Source: Glaciihabitans sp. INWT7 (GTDB lineage Bacteria; Actinomycetota; Actinomycetes; Actinomycetales; Microbacteriaceae). From it: a stretch of 64,000 nt of DNA. The position numbers and the translations under genes were made by a program. Location: positions 2,608,419 to 2,672,418 of the forward strand of contig NZ_CP043653.1 in NCBI RefSeq assembly GCF_014217685.1, written 5' to 3'. Of this stretch, positions 8,891 through 16,080 are shown one piece after another (the stretch's first letter is position 1; every line of letters starts with the position of its first letter). The notes beneath the pieces are model-generated. The model did no database searches and was not told the DNA's origin. It saw only the letters and a program-made list of their open reading frames with translations.

Positions 8891-9636
8891 AGGGAGTTGG
8901 CCGCCCGCGCCACGTCGTCGACGTAGCGCTCCGAGTGGTTGTACGACAGCACAGCCCGACGCCAGCCGTCGACTGTCGACAGGTCGCCGGCGTGGCATAG
9001 GTAGTGCGCGGCGGCGAGAGCGGCATCCGCGATCTGGTTGGGATCTTGCTTGCCGTCCCCGTTGCCGTCGGCGCCCCACCTGCGCCACGTCTCGGGGATG
9101 AACTGGAACGGACCGACGGCGTGGTCCCAGACGGTGTCGCCGTCCCACGCTCCCCCGTCGGAGTCGTGGATGCCCGCAAACGCACCTCCGTCGAGCGCCG
9201 GCCCGAGGATCGGCACGCTCGGGTAGCCGTCGTCGCTCAGCACCGCACCGCCGTCGCGCCCGTCATCCGACTCGAGGTGGCCGATGGCCGCGAGCGTGTT
9301 CCAGCCGAGGTGACAGCCCGGCGATTGCTCGGCCAGCACGGATGCCGCCCCCGCGTAGGCGGCGAGAGCGGTGCGCGGGATGCCGGTCCGCAGCGATACC
9401 GTGTCGAGCCAGGTTGGGTCGATGCGGGCGCTGATGGGGAGTGCCGGCGGGACGGCGGGTGTGGCGACCGGGGGCTCTGGCGACGCGGTCGGCTCAGGCG
9501 CGACATCCTCCCGAGCGTAACGTTCCGTCGCCGGTCGTTGGTGCACGGAGGACGACCACACAGCGGCACCCCAGCCCACGAGGGCCAGGAGTGCAATGCA
9601 CTGCAAAACCACGAGTGCACCTCGCGACGACGACAC
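8887..9636 (-). CDS. lytic murein transglycosylase (SLT/MltB-like), signal-anchored
   Basis: Predicted extracytoplasmic peptidoglycan-cleaving enzyme, 249 residues. An N-terminal hydrophobic segment (about 6-28) is followed by a Pro/Ala/Glu-rich spacer (about 45-70) and a lysozyme-like domain. The catalytic Glu is in AAIGHLESDDGR, and AVGPFQFIPETWRRWG and SYNHSERYVDDV match the MltB-like transglycosylase core of actinobacteria. GTG at 9636 starts 5 bp after the pstB stop, so it is probably the last gene of the large Pst/surface operon. A start a few codons downstream with a better ribosome site is possible. It could locally open the wall for the exported proteins encoded upstream (inference). 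Confidence 0.85.
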   Translation of the reverse strand: MSSSRGALVVLQCIALLALVGWGAAVWSSSVHQRPATERYAREDVAPEPTASPEPPVATPAVPPALPISARIDPTWLDTVSLRTGIPRTALAAYAGAASVLAEQSPGCHLGWNTLAAIGHLESDDGRDGGAVLSDDGYPSVPILGPALDGGAFAGIHDSDGGAWDGDTVWDHAVGPFQFIPETWRRWGADGNGDGKQDPNQIADAALAAAHYLCHAGDLSTVDGWRRAVLSYNHSERYVDDVARAANSL

Positions 9637-9641
9637 TCCCG

Positions 9642-10508
9642 CTATCCGAACCGGCCGTTGACGTAGTCGAAAGTGCGCGAATCGGTCGGGCTGCTGAACA
9701 TCACTTCGGTGTCACCGTGCTCGACGATGCCTCCGGGCGTACCCTGCGCCGCGAGGAAGAATGCGCAATTATCCGACACCCGCTGGGCCTGCTGCATGTT
9801 GTGGGTGACGATGACGATCGTGACCTCGTGCGCGAGCTCGAGCATGGTCTCCTCGATCACGCGGGTGGACGTGGGGTCGAGTGCCGAGCACGGTTCGTCC
9901 ATCAGGAGCACCTTCGGCCGCACGGCGAGCGACCGGGCGATGCAGAGCCGTTGCTGCTGGCCGCCGGAGAGACCGCCGCCGGGCTGACGCAGACGATCGC
10001 GCACCTCTTTCCAGAGGCCGGCCTTGATGAGGCTCTGTTCGACGAGTGCGTCCTTGGAGTCGCGCCCCGCCCGGATACCGGTGAGCTTGAGTCCGGCCAC
10101 CACGTTGTCATAGATCGACATCGCGGGGAACGGGTTGGGCTTTTGGAAGACCATTCCGATATCGCGACGTGCGTCGGTGAGACGGCGCTTTGCTGCATAG
10201 ATGTCCTCGCCGTCGAGCAGCACCTCGCCCGCGAGCGAGGCAGAGGGGATCATCTCGTGCATGCGGTTGAGGATGCGAAGGAAGGTCGACTTGCCGCAAC
10301 CGGACGGCCCGATCAGCGCGGTGATCTTTCCTGCCTTCATGGTGAGGGACACCCGATCCAGCACTTTGTGGTCGCCGAACCACGCCGAGATCGATCGAGC
10401 CTCCAACATGGTCAGTTCTCGGCCCCCCGCTGCCGTGGCGGCATCCGCGCGCATCCGCGCGGATTCAGCGTCGAGTCGGGCGTCGAGGGTGAGCGTGCTG
10501 TCAGGCAT
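9642..10508 (-). CDS. pstB: phosphate-type ABC transporter ATP-binding protein
   Basis: ATPase subunit of a Pst-type importer, 288 residues. Walker A is GPSGCGKST, the signature is [16 protein letters not shown], Walker B is [13 protein letters not shown], and the H-loop is [11 protein letters not shown]. The A-loop region and [18 protein letters not shown] are characteristic of PstB. About 33 extra residues precede the usual start. ATG at 10508 is chosen over ATG at 10520 because GGAG lies 6 bases upstream of it. It lies at the far end of the operon, separated from its permease genes by about 10 kb of surface-protein genes, which is not the usual pstSCAB order; no phoU is present. Confidence 0.92.
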   Translation of the reverse strand: MPDSTLTLDARLDAESARMRADAATAAGGRELTMLEARSISAWFGDHKVLDRVSLTMKAGKITALIGPSGCGKSTFLRILNRMHEMIPSASLAGEVLLDGEDIYAAKRRLTDARRDIGMVFQKPNPFPAMSIYDNVVAGLKLTGIRAGRDSKDALVEQSLIKAGLWKEVRDRLRQPGGGLSGGQQQRLCIARSLAVRPKVLLMDEPCSALDPTSTRVIEETMLELAHEVTIVIVTHNMQQAQRVSDNCAFFLAAQGTPGGIVEHGDTEVMFSSPTDSRTFDYVNGRFG

Positions 10509-10525
10509 CGGGTTCTCCATGGTGG

Positions 10526-11491
10526 TCACAGTAGGTTTGCAAGGGTCGATATTGCAGAGTCGGCGGTGGCCGCTCCGAGGGCGAGCATCAGCGGGATGCC
10601 GACGATCCAGGTCTGCCAGACTCCCCAGCGAGCGCGCGCCCAGCGCAGAGCGATCGCTCCCACGATGAGCCATTGCATCCAGAAGAATGTGGCGAACCAG
10701 GAACTCGAATCATCGGCGAGCGCCAGTTCTGAGGGATCGAGCACCTCCTTCGTGAAGACGGGAGAGGGCGTATCCTGCACCTTCGAATCGAGGGCGGCGT
10801 CGATGTGCAGCGCGCCGGACGGAGTGAGTGGCAACCCATCCGCCGTCACCAGCTCGAGGCGGCCCTTTTCCGGCGCGAGAGCCTCCGGAAGCGGGTCGCC
10901 ATCCCTTCGGATGCCGAAGACTGTGAACTTTTGCTTTCCCTGCCCGGTGACCACGGAGATCTTGTCGCCGGGCGCGAGATCCCTGAGGGTGCCGAAAGGT
11001 CCGCCGTAGGTGGTCTGACGCCCCATGATCACACTGGTGCCGGCCTGGCCGGGGAAGACGGAGTCACGGCGGTGCCCCGGTCCACTGGTAAGGTCACTCG
11101 GGCGAGTTCCCTGCACGATCACCTCCGAGACACCGATGCTCGGAATGGTGATGGTGCCGATCGGGGTGCCGAAGGGCACGAGCTTCTCATCGAAGTCCAG
11201 TTGCCCCAGGGGCGTCTCCGCCTTGGCGAGGCTCGTACGCAGCTCTTCGTAGAGAAGGTGCTGGGAACGCAGGTGTTGGAGTACTCCGACACCGGTGACG
11301 TGACCGACGAACCCGAGCAGCAACCCGGCCACGACGAACCAGACGACACCGATCCACCAGCGGATCTGGGTCGGCCCCGGCGCCGGGGCCTTTGCGCGGG
11401 GTTTCTTCGGAGGCTTCCGCAGCCAGAACGGAAGCTTCGGCGGCGGGGACCCGGGTGGCGCGACGGGTGCCGGAGCAGCGAGCACTGTCAT
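10526..11491 (-). CDS. membrane protein with a catalytically dead sortase fold
   Basis: 321 residues. A Pro/Lys-rich cytoplasmic head is followed by a transmembrane segment (about 43-63), an extracytoplasmic sortase-like beta-barrel (about 105-235), a spacer, and two C-terminal membrane segments (about 269-310). The sortase fold is recognised from [32 protein letters not shown] and [17 protein letters not shown], which align well with class D/E sortases. The catalytic His of the AGHR motif is Arg158 (MGRQ), the catalytic Cys of TC-x-P is Ala217 (VTADG), and the usual Arg of the last strand is absent ([10 protein letters not shown]). It is therefore expected to bind rather than cleave. ATGA overlap with the gene before it indicates translational coupling. 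Confidence 0.8.
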   Translation of the reverse strand: MTVLAAPAPVAPPGSPPPKLPFWLRKPPKKPRAKAPAPGPTQIRWWIGVVWFVVAGLLLGFVGHVTGVGVLQHLRSQHLLYEELRTSLAKAETPLGQLDFDEKLVPFGTPIGTITIPSIGVSEVIVQGTRPSDLTSGPGHRRDSVFPGQAGTSVIMGRQTTYGGPFGTLRDLAPGDKISVVTGQGKQKFTVFGIRRDGDPLPEALAPEKGRLELVTADGLPLTPSGALHIDAALDSKVQDTPSPVFTKEVLDPSELALADDSSSWFATFFWMQWLIVGAIALRWARARWGVWQTWIVGIPLMLALGAATADSAISTLANLL

Positions 11492-12249
11492 GATGCGACC
11501 TCCGGGAGACCTGCCTGGCCGAAGAGGCGAGCGATGCTGGATCGGAAGGCGACCAGCGAAACGATCAGGAGCAGCAACAGCAGTATTCCGATGCCAATGA
11601 GCCACCAGGTGGACGAGATCGGCCCGATCGCCGCGACCGCGGTCACGACCACAAGAACGCCGTTCGACGCATGGTGGGAGACCCAGCCGGTCGCCTCGAT
11701 CGTGTGCGGTCCGGTCTTCGTGTCGACAGGCACCGAGAAGGTCGTGCTGATCACGCCGTTCGCGTCGGCCGTGTAGCTGCCGATGATCACCGGGGTGGGA
11801 TACAGCACGAACTGCACCTGTTCCCCCGGCATGTATCCCTTGCCGGTGGCCTGCACTTTGTCTCCCGCTCTGACCCGCGCCGGAGTCAGGGTGAGCGGAT
11901 CCGCCTTGGGCACCGGCTGGGCCCCCGGCACGGGCGCACCGGCGGCACCGGCGGCTGCCGTCTGAGGGGTGATCGCTGCAGCGGGCGCGGTGCCTCGGCT
12001 CGGCCGGCCTCCGCCGGACGTGCTCACGAGCCCGGATCCCGACCCGCTCGAGAAGGAGGGTGCCGCGCTCGGCGCGCAGGTATCGGTGGGAGTCGGGGTC
12101 GGATCCCCGATCTGCAACTCGATACCGGACGAGGTCTGGCTCGGGTTCGGCGTCGGCGTCGAGCAAGCCGCAACGGCCGCTCCCCCTGCGGCAAGGCAAC
12201 CGAAGACCACGACCGCCGCCAGCACGGTTGCGAGCGCAGCAGCTCTCAT
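11488..12249 (-). CDS. exported Ig-like protein with C-terminal membrane anchor
   Basis: 253 residues. A signal peptide (about 1-28) is followed by a low-complexity Pro/Ser/Thr/Gly/Ala region to about residue 115. Then comes a beta-sandwich-like segment (LTLTPARVRAGDKVQATGKGYMPGEQVQF to THTIEATGWVSHHASNG region, about 118-205), and a C-terminal transmembrane helix (about 213-236) with a short cytoplasmic tail. The G-x-G-Y-x-PGE-x-V phrase is common in Ig-like/TIG-type surface modules. I do not recognise a named family. Start and stop overlap both neighbours by ATGA, so it is translated together with the DUF916-type and sortase-fold proteins and is probably part of the same surface complex. 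Confidence 0.75.
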   Translation of the reverse strand: MRAAALATVLAAVVVFGCLAAGGAAVAACSTPTPNPSQTSSGIELQIGDPTPTPTDTCAPSAAPSFSSGSGSGLVSTSGGGRPSRGTAPAAAITPQTAAAGAAGAPVPGAQPVPKADPLTLTPARVRAGDKVQATGKGYMPGEQVQFVLYPTPVIIGSYTADANGVISTTFSVPVDTKTGPHTIEATGWVSHHASNGVLVVVTAVAAIGPISSTWWLIGIGILLLLLLIVSLVAFRSSIARLFGQAGLPEVAS

Positions 12250-13388
12250 CGGGTCGGCACCGTCTCGGTGAGTTCGGCAGCCTGCGCCGCGCTCTCCCGG
12301 GCTTCGGCGGCGGCCTGGTCGACGGCGGCGTAGAACTGGGCGCGGGTGGTGCGCACGTACCGAGCAGCGAGGAAGACGAGCACCCCAAGGAGTACCACGA
12401 TGGCGAGCAGGGTCCAGGTCACGGCGACGGAGAGCGTGGTGGCCGAGACCGTGGTGAACTTCACGTCGGCGTTCGGGTCGATCGTCTCATCCGTCGCTGT
12501 CGTGGAGGGGCTCGTCGTCTTCGCGGGCACGATGCCCGCCGGGCCCGGGCTGAGCGTCACCGTCGACCAAGCGAGGAGCAGCGCCCCTACTCCCGACATC
12601 CGGCTGACGATGTGCGCCGACTGCCCGGGGAGCAGGTTATGCACGGTGGGCGGCGACACCTCACCGAGGGGGATTCCGAAGGGTCCGACGACATTCAGCT
12701 TCTGACCGATGTCGAGACGGATGTTTCCGCGATTCGCGACCGAGTAGTCGACGTCGACCGTACCGGGGGCGAAGGGATTGAGGGAGGGGGTGAACGAGGT
12801 GACGAATCCTGTCGCGGTCACCCGTGGCGAGACCGCTCCCGAGACCCGGAGGTTGATCCGCGCGCCGACGCGCTGGTCGACAAGAACGGTCTGGCCCTTG
12901 CTGGTGCCGGTGGTGGTGCTCGAGGCGACGATCCCTGCCGAATGGTCCCCGGGGCTGGCGTCGGACGGCACGAGCATGGTGAACGGGATGGTGGCCTGGG
13001 TACCCGGTTCGAGGTGCAGGGTGGCGACATCCAGGGTGATCCAGGCACCGAGGTCGGAGGACTTCGTAGCCCGTGCCACGAGACTGAGGTCACCGGTCTC
13101 GCGGTCGTTGATCGCATCCGCCGCGTAGACGGCGAAGTCGGCGGACACTTTCCCGGAGTTGATCACGACCACGGTGTCGTTCACTTGCGTCCCCGGGTCG
13201 GTTGCGTAGCCGAACGCGGCGCGCGCGCCCTTCGAGTCATCGGACGGCTTTACGCTCCAGGTGATCGGGTCGGCGGCTGCCGCCGAGGCGCCGGGCGCCG
13301 GAGACGCGGCGAGGGCTGGTACGGCCGCGAACGGCGCAAGCGCCAGCAGGAGTGCGGCGAAGACGGAGAGCGGGGCGGAGGAACGCAT
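12246..13388 (-). CDS. DUF916-type (WxL-interacting-like) membrane-anchored surface protein
   Basis: 380 residues: signal peptide (about 1-30), two beta-sandwich domains, and a C-terminal transmembrane helix (about 320-345) with a cytoplasmic tail of about 35 residues. The first domain opens with WSVKPSDDSKGARAAFGY and contains VNDTVVVINSGK and DVATLHLEPGTQATIPF. The second includes PFAPGTVDVDYSVANRGN, LGEVSPPTVHNLLPGQ. This is the layout of DUF916/WxL-interacting proteins, which in Firmicutes are encoded beside WxL proteins. Here the gene directly follows a WxL-like gene. ATG at 13388 begins a good signal peptide; upstream in-frame codons cover a hairpin. Assignment to the family is by recognition, not by search. 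Confidence 0.75.
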   Translation of the reverse strand: MRSSAPLSVFAALLLALAPFAAVPALAASPAPGASAAAADPITWSVKPSDDSKGARAAFGYATDPGTQVNDTVVVINSGKVSADFAVYAADAINDRETGDLSLVARATKSSDLGAWITLDVATLHLEPGTQATIPFTMLVPSDASPGDHSAGIVASSTTTGTSKGQTVLVDQRVGARINLRVSGAVSPRVTATGFVTSFTPSLNPFAPGTVDVDYSVANRGNIRLDIGQKLNVVGPFGIPLGEVSPPTVHNLLPGQSAHIVSRMSGVGALLLAWSTVTLSPGPAGIVPAKTTSPSTTATDETIDPNADVKFTTVSATTLSVAVTWTLLAIVVLLGVLVFLAARYVRTTRAQFYAAVDQAAAEARESAAQAAELTETVPTR

Positions 13389-13418
13389 GATCACCAATCG
13401 AGGGAGGGTGGAAGGGGT

Positions 13419-13459
13419 GGAGGGGGCTGGGGCCATCGGTTGTGGACCCGGCCCCCTCC
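13419..13459 (-). terminator. intra-operon hairpin (partial terminator or processing site)
   Basis: A perfect 9 bp stem (GGAGGGGGC with GCCCCCTCC) encloses 23 bases, between the WxL-like gene stop and the DUF916-type gene start. No T-run follows, so it is more likely an mRNA stabiliser, processing site or attenuator than a strong intrinsic terminator. Confidence 0.5.
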
Positions 13460-13476
13460 GGTGGAGATGTGCTGAC

Positions 13477-14814
13477 TTAGAGGAGCGTCAGCGTGAGGGT
13501 TGCCGTGTAGAGCCCACCGGGCGTGTTGCCCGGCGCGGCGAGGTTGAGCTTGGCTCCGACGACGGTGCTGGTGATGCCGTCGACGACCGAGCCAGTGGAG
13601 AGGGCACTCGCGGTCTTCAGCCCGTTGGCCGAACCGGGAGCTGGCAGCACCTCGGCGCCGGCGACTCCCGCATTGGAGGTGCCGACGAGAGCCGGCTTCC
13701 AACCCAGGTACTTGCCATCGATGACCTTCGTGCCGGAGGTGAAGTCGGTGGCGACTCCGGTGAGGCTCCAGCTCGAGGATCCGAGCTGGCGGGTGTCCGT
13801 GATGGTGATCGGGCCGAGGTCACCCGAGGCCTTGAACAGTCCGCCGGTGAGGACCGCCTGTCCGAGCGAGATGGTGCTCTGGAGGCCCGCGTACGAGAGC
13901 ACTCCGGTTCCGGTCGGAACGGTCACGTCGATGACGGTCTGGCCTGGTGCGGCGGCGACCGGCGGCACGACGACAGTTGCAACACCGGAGAGAGCCGAGT
14001 TGGCCCATCCGACGGTGTCGCTGCTGAGGTACTTGGCCGTGATCGCGTGGGAGCCGACGGACAGCGCGCCAGAGGTGAACGATGCGACTCCGGCAGCGAC
14101 CGGAGCCGTACCGAGCACCGTCGTGCCCTCGAGGAACTGGACGGCTCCAGGAGCGGCGGTGGCGGTGGCGTTCGTCGAGTCCTTCACGGTGGCCGTGAGG
14201 GCCGCCGTGTTGGCACCGGCGAGCGCACCGGTCAGCGAGACCGTGGTGGCTTGCGCGGGGACGGGAACGACGACAGAGGAGCCGACCTTCCAGTCACCGT
14301 TGGCGTTGATCGACATGGCGAGGGAGAAATACTTGTCCGTCGTGTAGTTGCGGTTGAAGTTGTCCGCGTAGCAGTAGACGCGCAGTTCGAAATTCGCATC
14401 CGTTGTGCCGACACCGTTGACGATCGTTCCCTGCGTGGTGGCATTGAGCGAACGGTTGGAGAGGTAGCCGTTGGTCGGCGCGATCAGGCGGTCGCCGTGG
14501 ATCGCGTTGCCCGTGAAGCCCCAGTCGCCGTATGGGCTCGCCGAGTTGCGGGTGAGCGAAACAGATCCGAGGCGGGTGGTGCCCTGGAAGATCTGCGTGT
14601 CGCTCGTGTCGCGGTAGCCCACCGGGCAACCCGTCGAGACGTCGATGCTGTTGAGGAAGTCCACATCGGCCGAGTTTCCGGTGGTGGGGGTGATGGTGAT
14701 GGTGCCATTGGTCAGCTGGTCGGCCGAGGCGGCCTGCGCGGAGAACGCGAGGCCACCCGTCACAAGGGCGCCGACGACCGCGAGGGACGCGATCTTCTTG
14801 AGGGATTTATTCAT
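13477..14814 (-). CDS. secreted WxL-like surface protein with internal Ig-like domain
   Basis: 445 residues, no membrane anchor. After a signal peptide (1-31) comes an N-terminal domain with two cysteines (63 and 148), an Ig-like repeat (about 185-285: ATVKDSTNATATAAPGAVQF, then SHAITAKYLSSD), and a C-terminal domain (about 295-445) resembling WxL cell-wall-binding domains. It has TWSL-type SSSWSLTGVATDF with the W349-S-L motif, and ends with YTATLTLTLL, where WxL domains normally have a second WxL (here Leu replaces Trp). The next gene encodes a DUF916-type partner, as in Firmicute WxL loci. AAAGGA precedes ATG 14814. Role inferred: non-covalent wall or surface attachment. Confidence 0.72.
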   Translation of the reverse strand: MNKSLKKIASLAVVGALVTGGLAFSAQAASADQLTNGTITITPTTGNSADVDFLNSIDVSTGCPVGYRDTSDTQIFQGTTRLGSVSLTRNSASPYGDWGFTGNAIHGDRLIAPTNGYLSNRSLNATTQGTIVNGVGTTDANFELRVYCYADNFNRNYTTDKYFSLAMSINANGDWKVGSSVVVPVPAQATTVSLTGALAGANTAALTATVKDSTNATATAAPGAVQFLEGTTVLGTAPVAAGVASFTSGALSVGSHAITAKYLSSDTVGWANSALSGVATVVVPPVAAAPGQTVIDVTVPTGTGVLSYAGLQSTISLGQAVLTGGLFKASGDLGPITITDTRQLGSSSWSLTGVATDFTSGTKVIDGKYLGWKPALVGTSNAGVAGAEVLPAPGSANGLKTASALSTGSVVDGITSTVVGAKLNLAAPGNTPGGLYTATLTLTLL

Positions 14815-14856
14815 GATTCGACTTTTTCCTTTGGGGGGTTCGTGTGGGAATCGGAA

Positions 14857-15945
14857 TTAGTACTTGAAGCCCTGCTTGGCCGTGGTGGTGCCACAGGCCG
14901 CGCCGGTGAGGGGGGCGAATCCGTAGTTACGGATGATGGTCGGGTTGGCACACACCGCAGAGGTCGAACCGACGAACGCGGCCGCGATGGCCGGCTCGGC
15001 CAGGCGCGAGGTCTGAACCACGTTGTAGACAGACCGCGTGACCGGGAAGCTGGTGTTCAGCACGTTCACGCCGTTCGACAGAACGATGGGCTTGACGCTC
15101 GAGATGCGACCGAGGTCGATCACGCCGCGACGCTCGTCGACGGTCGTCGGCAGCGTCTTGTAGTTGCTCTGCGAGAGGTACTGGGCGACCGAGAATGGCA
15201 CGATCGCACCGGCGCCACGGATGAGGTTGCCATCGTGCTCCTGGACGCTCACCCCTCCGACGGTGTCGGTGGCGCAGCCGGCGACCTGGGTCTCGGTGAG
15301 ACCGATGGTCGACAGGAAGAACTTGCGCGTACCGGATCCGGCCTGCGGAAGCAGCGGCGTGATGGTCACCGGGTCGCCGTTGCCGTCCAGGTAGGAGGTC
15401 ACGGCGCAGCGGTAGATGTTGCGGAGAGTGAACGGCTTGATGGCCGCCGAATCCTGCGCAGCGGAGCCGACCGCGATGTCGCGGGGGAAGTCGCTCGCCG
15501 AGTTCACGGCGAAGGTCACCGCGTCCTTGGCGAACGGGATGAAGGTGAGGTCGGTGCCCGGGAGGGCGCTGTCCGGCCCGCTGGAGCTGCGGGCGAAGTC
15601 GACCTGGCCGACGATGTTGACGCCGTTCCAGAGGTGGCCACCGGTGGTGTCGGCCGAGGCACTGAGCGCCTGCTGGCCGGCGCCCGAGCCATCCGGACGC
15701 TTGAAGGCGTTACCGCCCGCGGTGGTCTGGATGGTCGCGGTGCCCTGAGCGTCATACGATCCGATGCTCGGGATGACCGTCGACAGACCGTTCATGACGT
15801 CCTGGATGGTATCGGAACCGACACCGTTCAGCGCCTTGAACCCGGCCGGGTTCGGGTCGGCCGAGGCCGCGACCGTACCGAATGCCAGGCCCGCGAGCGC
15901 GAGCGTGGCAACCACGCCGAGGCGCAGCTTGTTCTTCTTCAACAT
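14857..15945 (-). CDS. secreted PstS-like substrate-binding protein (soluble)
   Basis: 362 residues. A clean signal peptide (1-29, ending TVAASA) has no lipobox and there is no C-terminal membrane segment, so the product should be released or held by other proteins. The mature part is a type 2 periplasmic-binding fold: GVGSDTIQDVMNGL near its start, VDFARSSSGPD, and AGSGTRKFFLSTIG, the S-G-T anion-binding loop used by PstS for phosphate. Two Cys pairs near the end (VCANP, ACGTTTAKQ) could form a disulfide. It is preceded by a 135 bp spacer with two hairpins, the largest gap in the operon, so it may be expressed at a separate level. Confidence 0.78.
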   Translation of the reverse strand: MLKKNKLRLGVVATLALAGLAFGTVAASADPNPAGFKALNGVGSDTIQDVMNGLSTVIPSIGSYDAQGTATIQTTAGGNAFKRPDGSGAGQQALSASADTTGGHLWNGVNIVGQVDFARSSSGPDSALPGTDLTFIPFAKDAVTFAVNSASDFPRDIAVGSAAQDSAAIKPFTLRNIYRCAVTSYLDGNGDPVTITPLLPQAGSGTRKFFLSTIGLTETQVAGCATDTVGGVSVQEHDGNLIRGAGAIVPFSVAQYLSQSNYKTLPTTVDERRGVIDLGRISSVKPIVLSNGVNVLNTSFPVTRSVYNVVQTSRLAEPAIAAAFVGSTSAVCANPTIIRNYGFAPLTGAACGTTTAKQGFKY

Positions 15946-16000
15946 TGAGATACCAATCTTTTTTGATATGGTGCCCGGGTAGTTCCGTCCGATTTGGACG

Positions 16001-16067
16001 TGCCCCTCACTGGCTTTGCGGTTCGGTGAGGGGCATCCTTTCGTTCCGGGGCAAAGCGGACCGAAAG
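16001..16067 (-). terminator. two tandem hairpins between surface-protein genes
   Basis: Read on the minus strand, a 10-of-11 bp hairpin (16038-16048 with 16057-16067, CTTTCG arms) is followed by a perfect 10 bp hairpin (16001-16010 with 16026-16035, TGCCCCTCAC / GTGAGGGGCA). They lie just after the stop of the 903-residue protein gene and 56 bp before the start codon of the PstS-like gene. A weak T-tract (ATCAAAAAAGATT on the sense strand is A-rich, not T-rich) argues for attenuation or mRNA processing rather than simple termination. Confidence 0.5.
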
Positions 16068-16080
16068 AAGCTGTGGGTGG

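Noticed and set aside
10526-11491. Functional sortase with LPXTG substrates in the operon
   Set aside because: The catalytic His, Cys and Arg are absent, and none of the neighbouring surface proteins has LPXTG or LAXTG before its C-terminal helix. The nearest is LPGQA in PstS.
13261-15948. Open frame of 895 codons on the plus strand
   Set aside because: It is antisense to three genes with clear signal peptides and domains, is full of Gly/Arg/Asp low-complexity sequence, and shows no motif. Long antisense frames are expected at this GC content.
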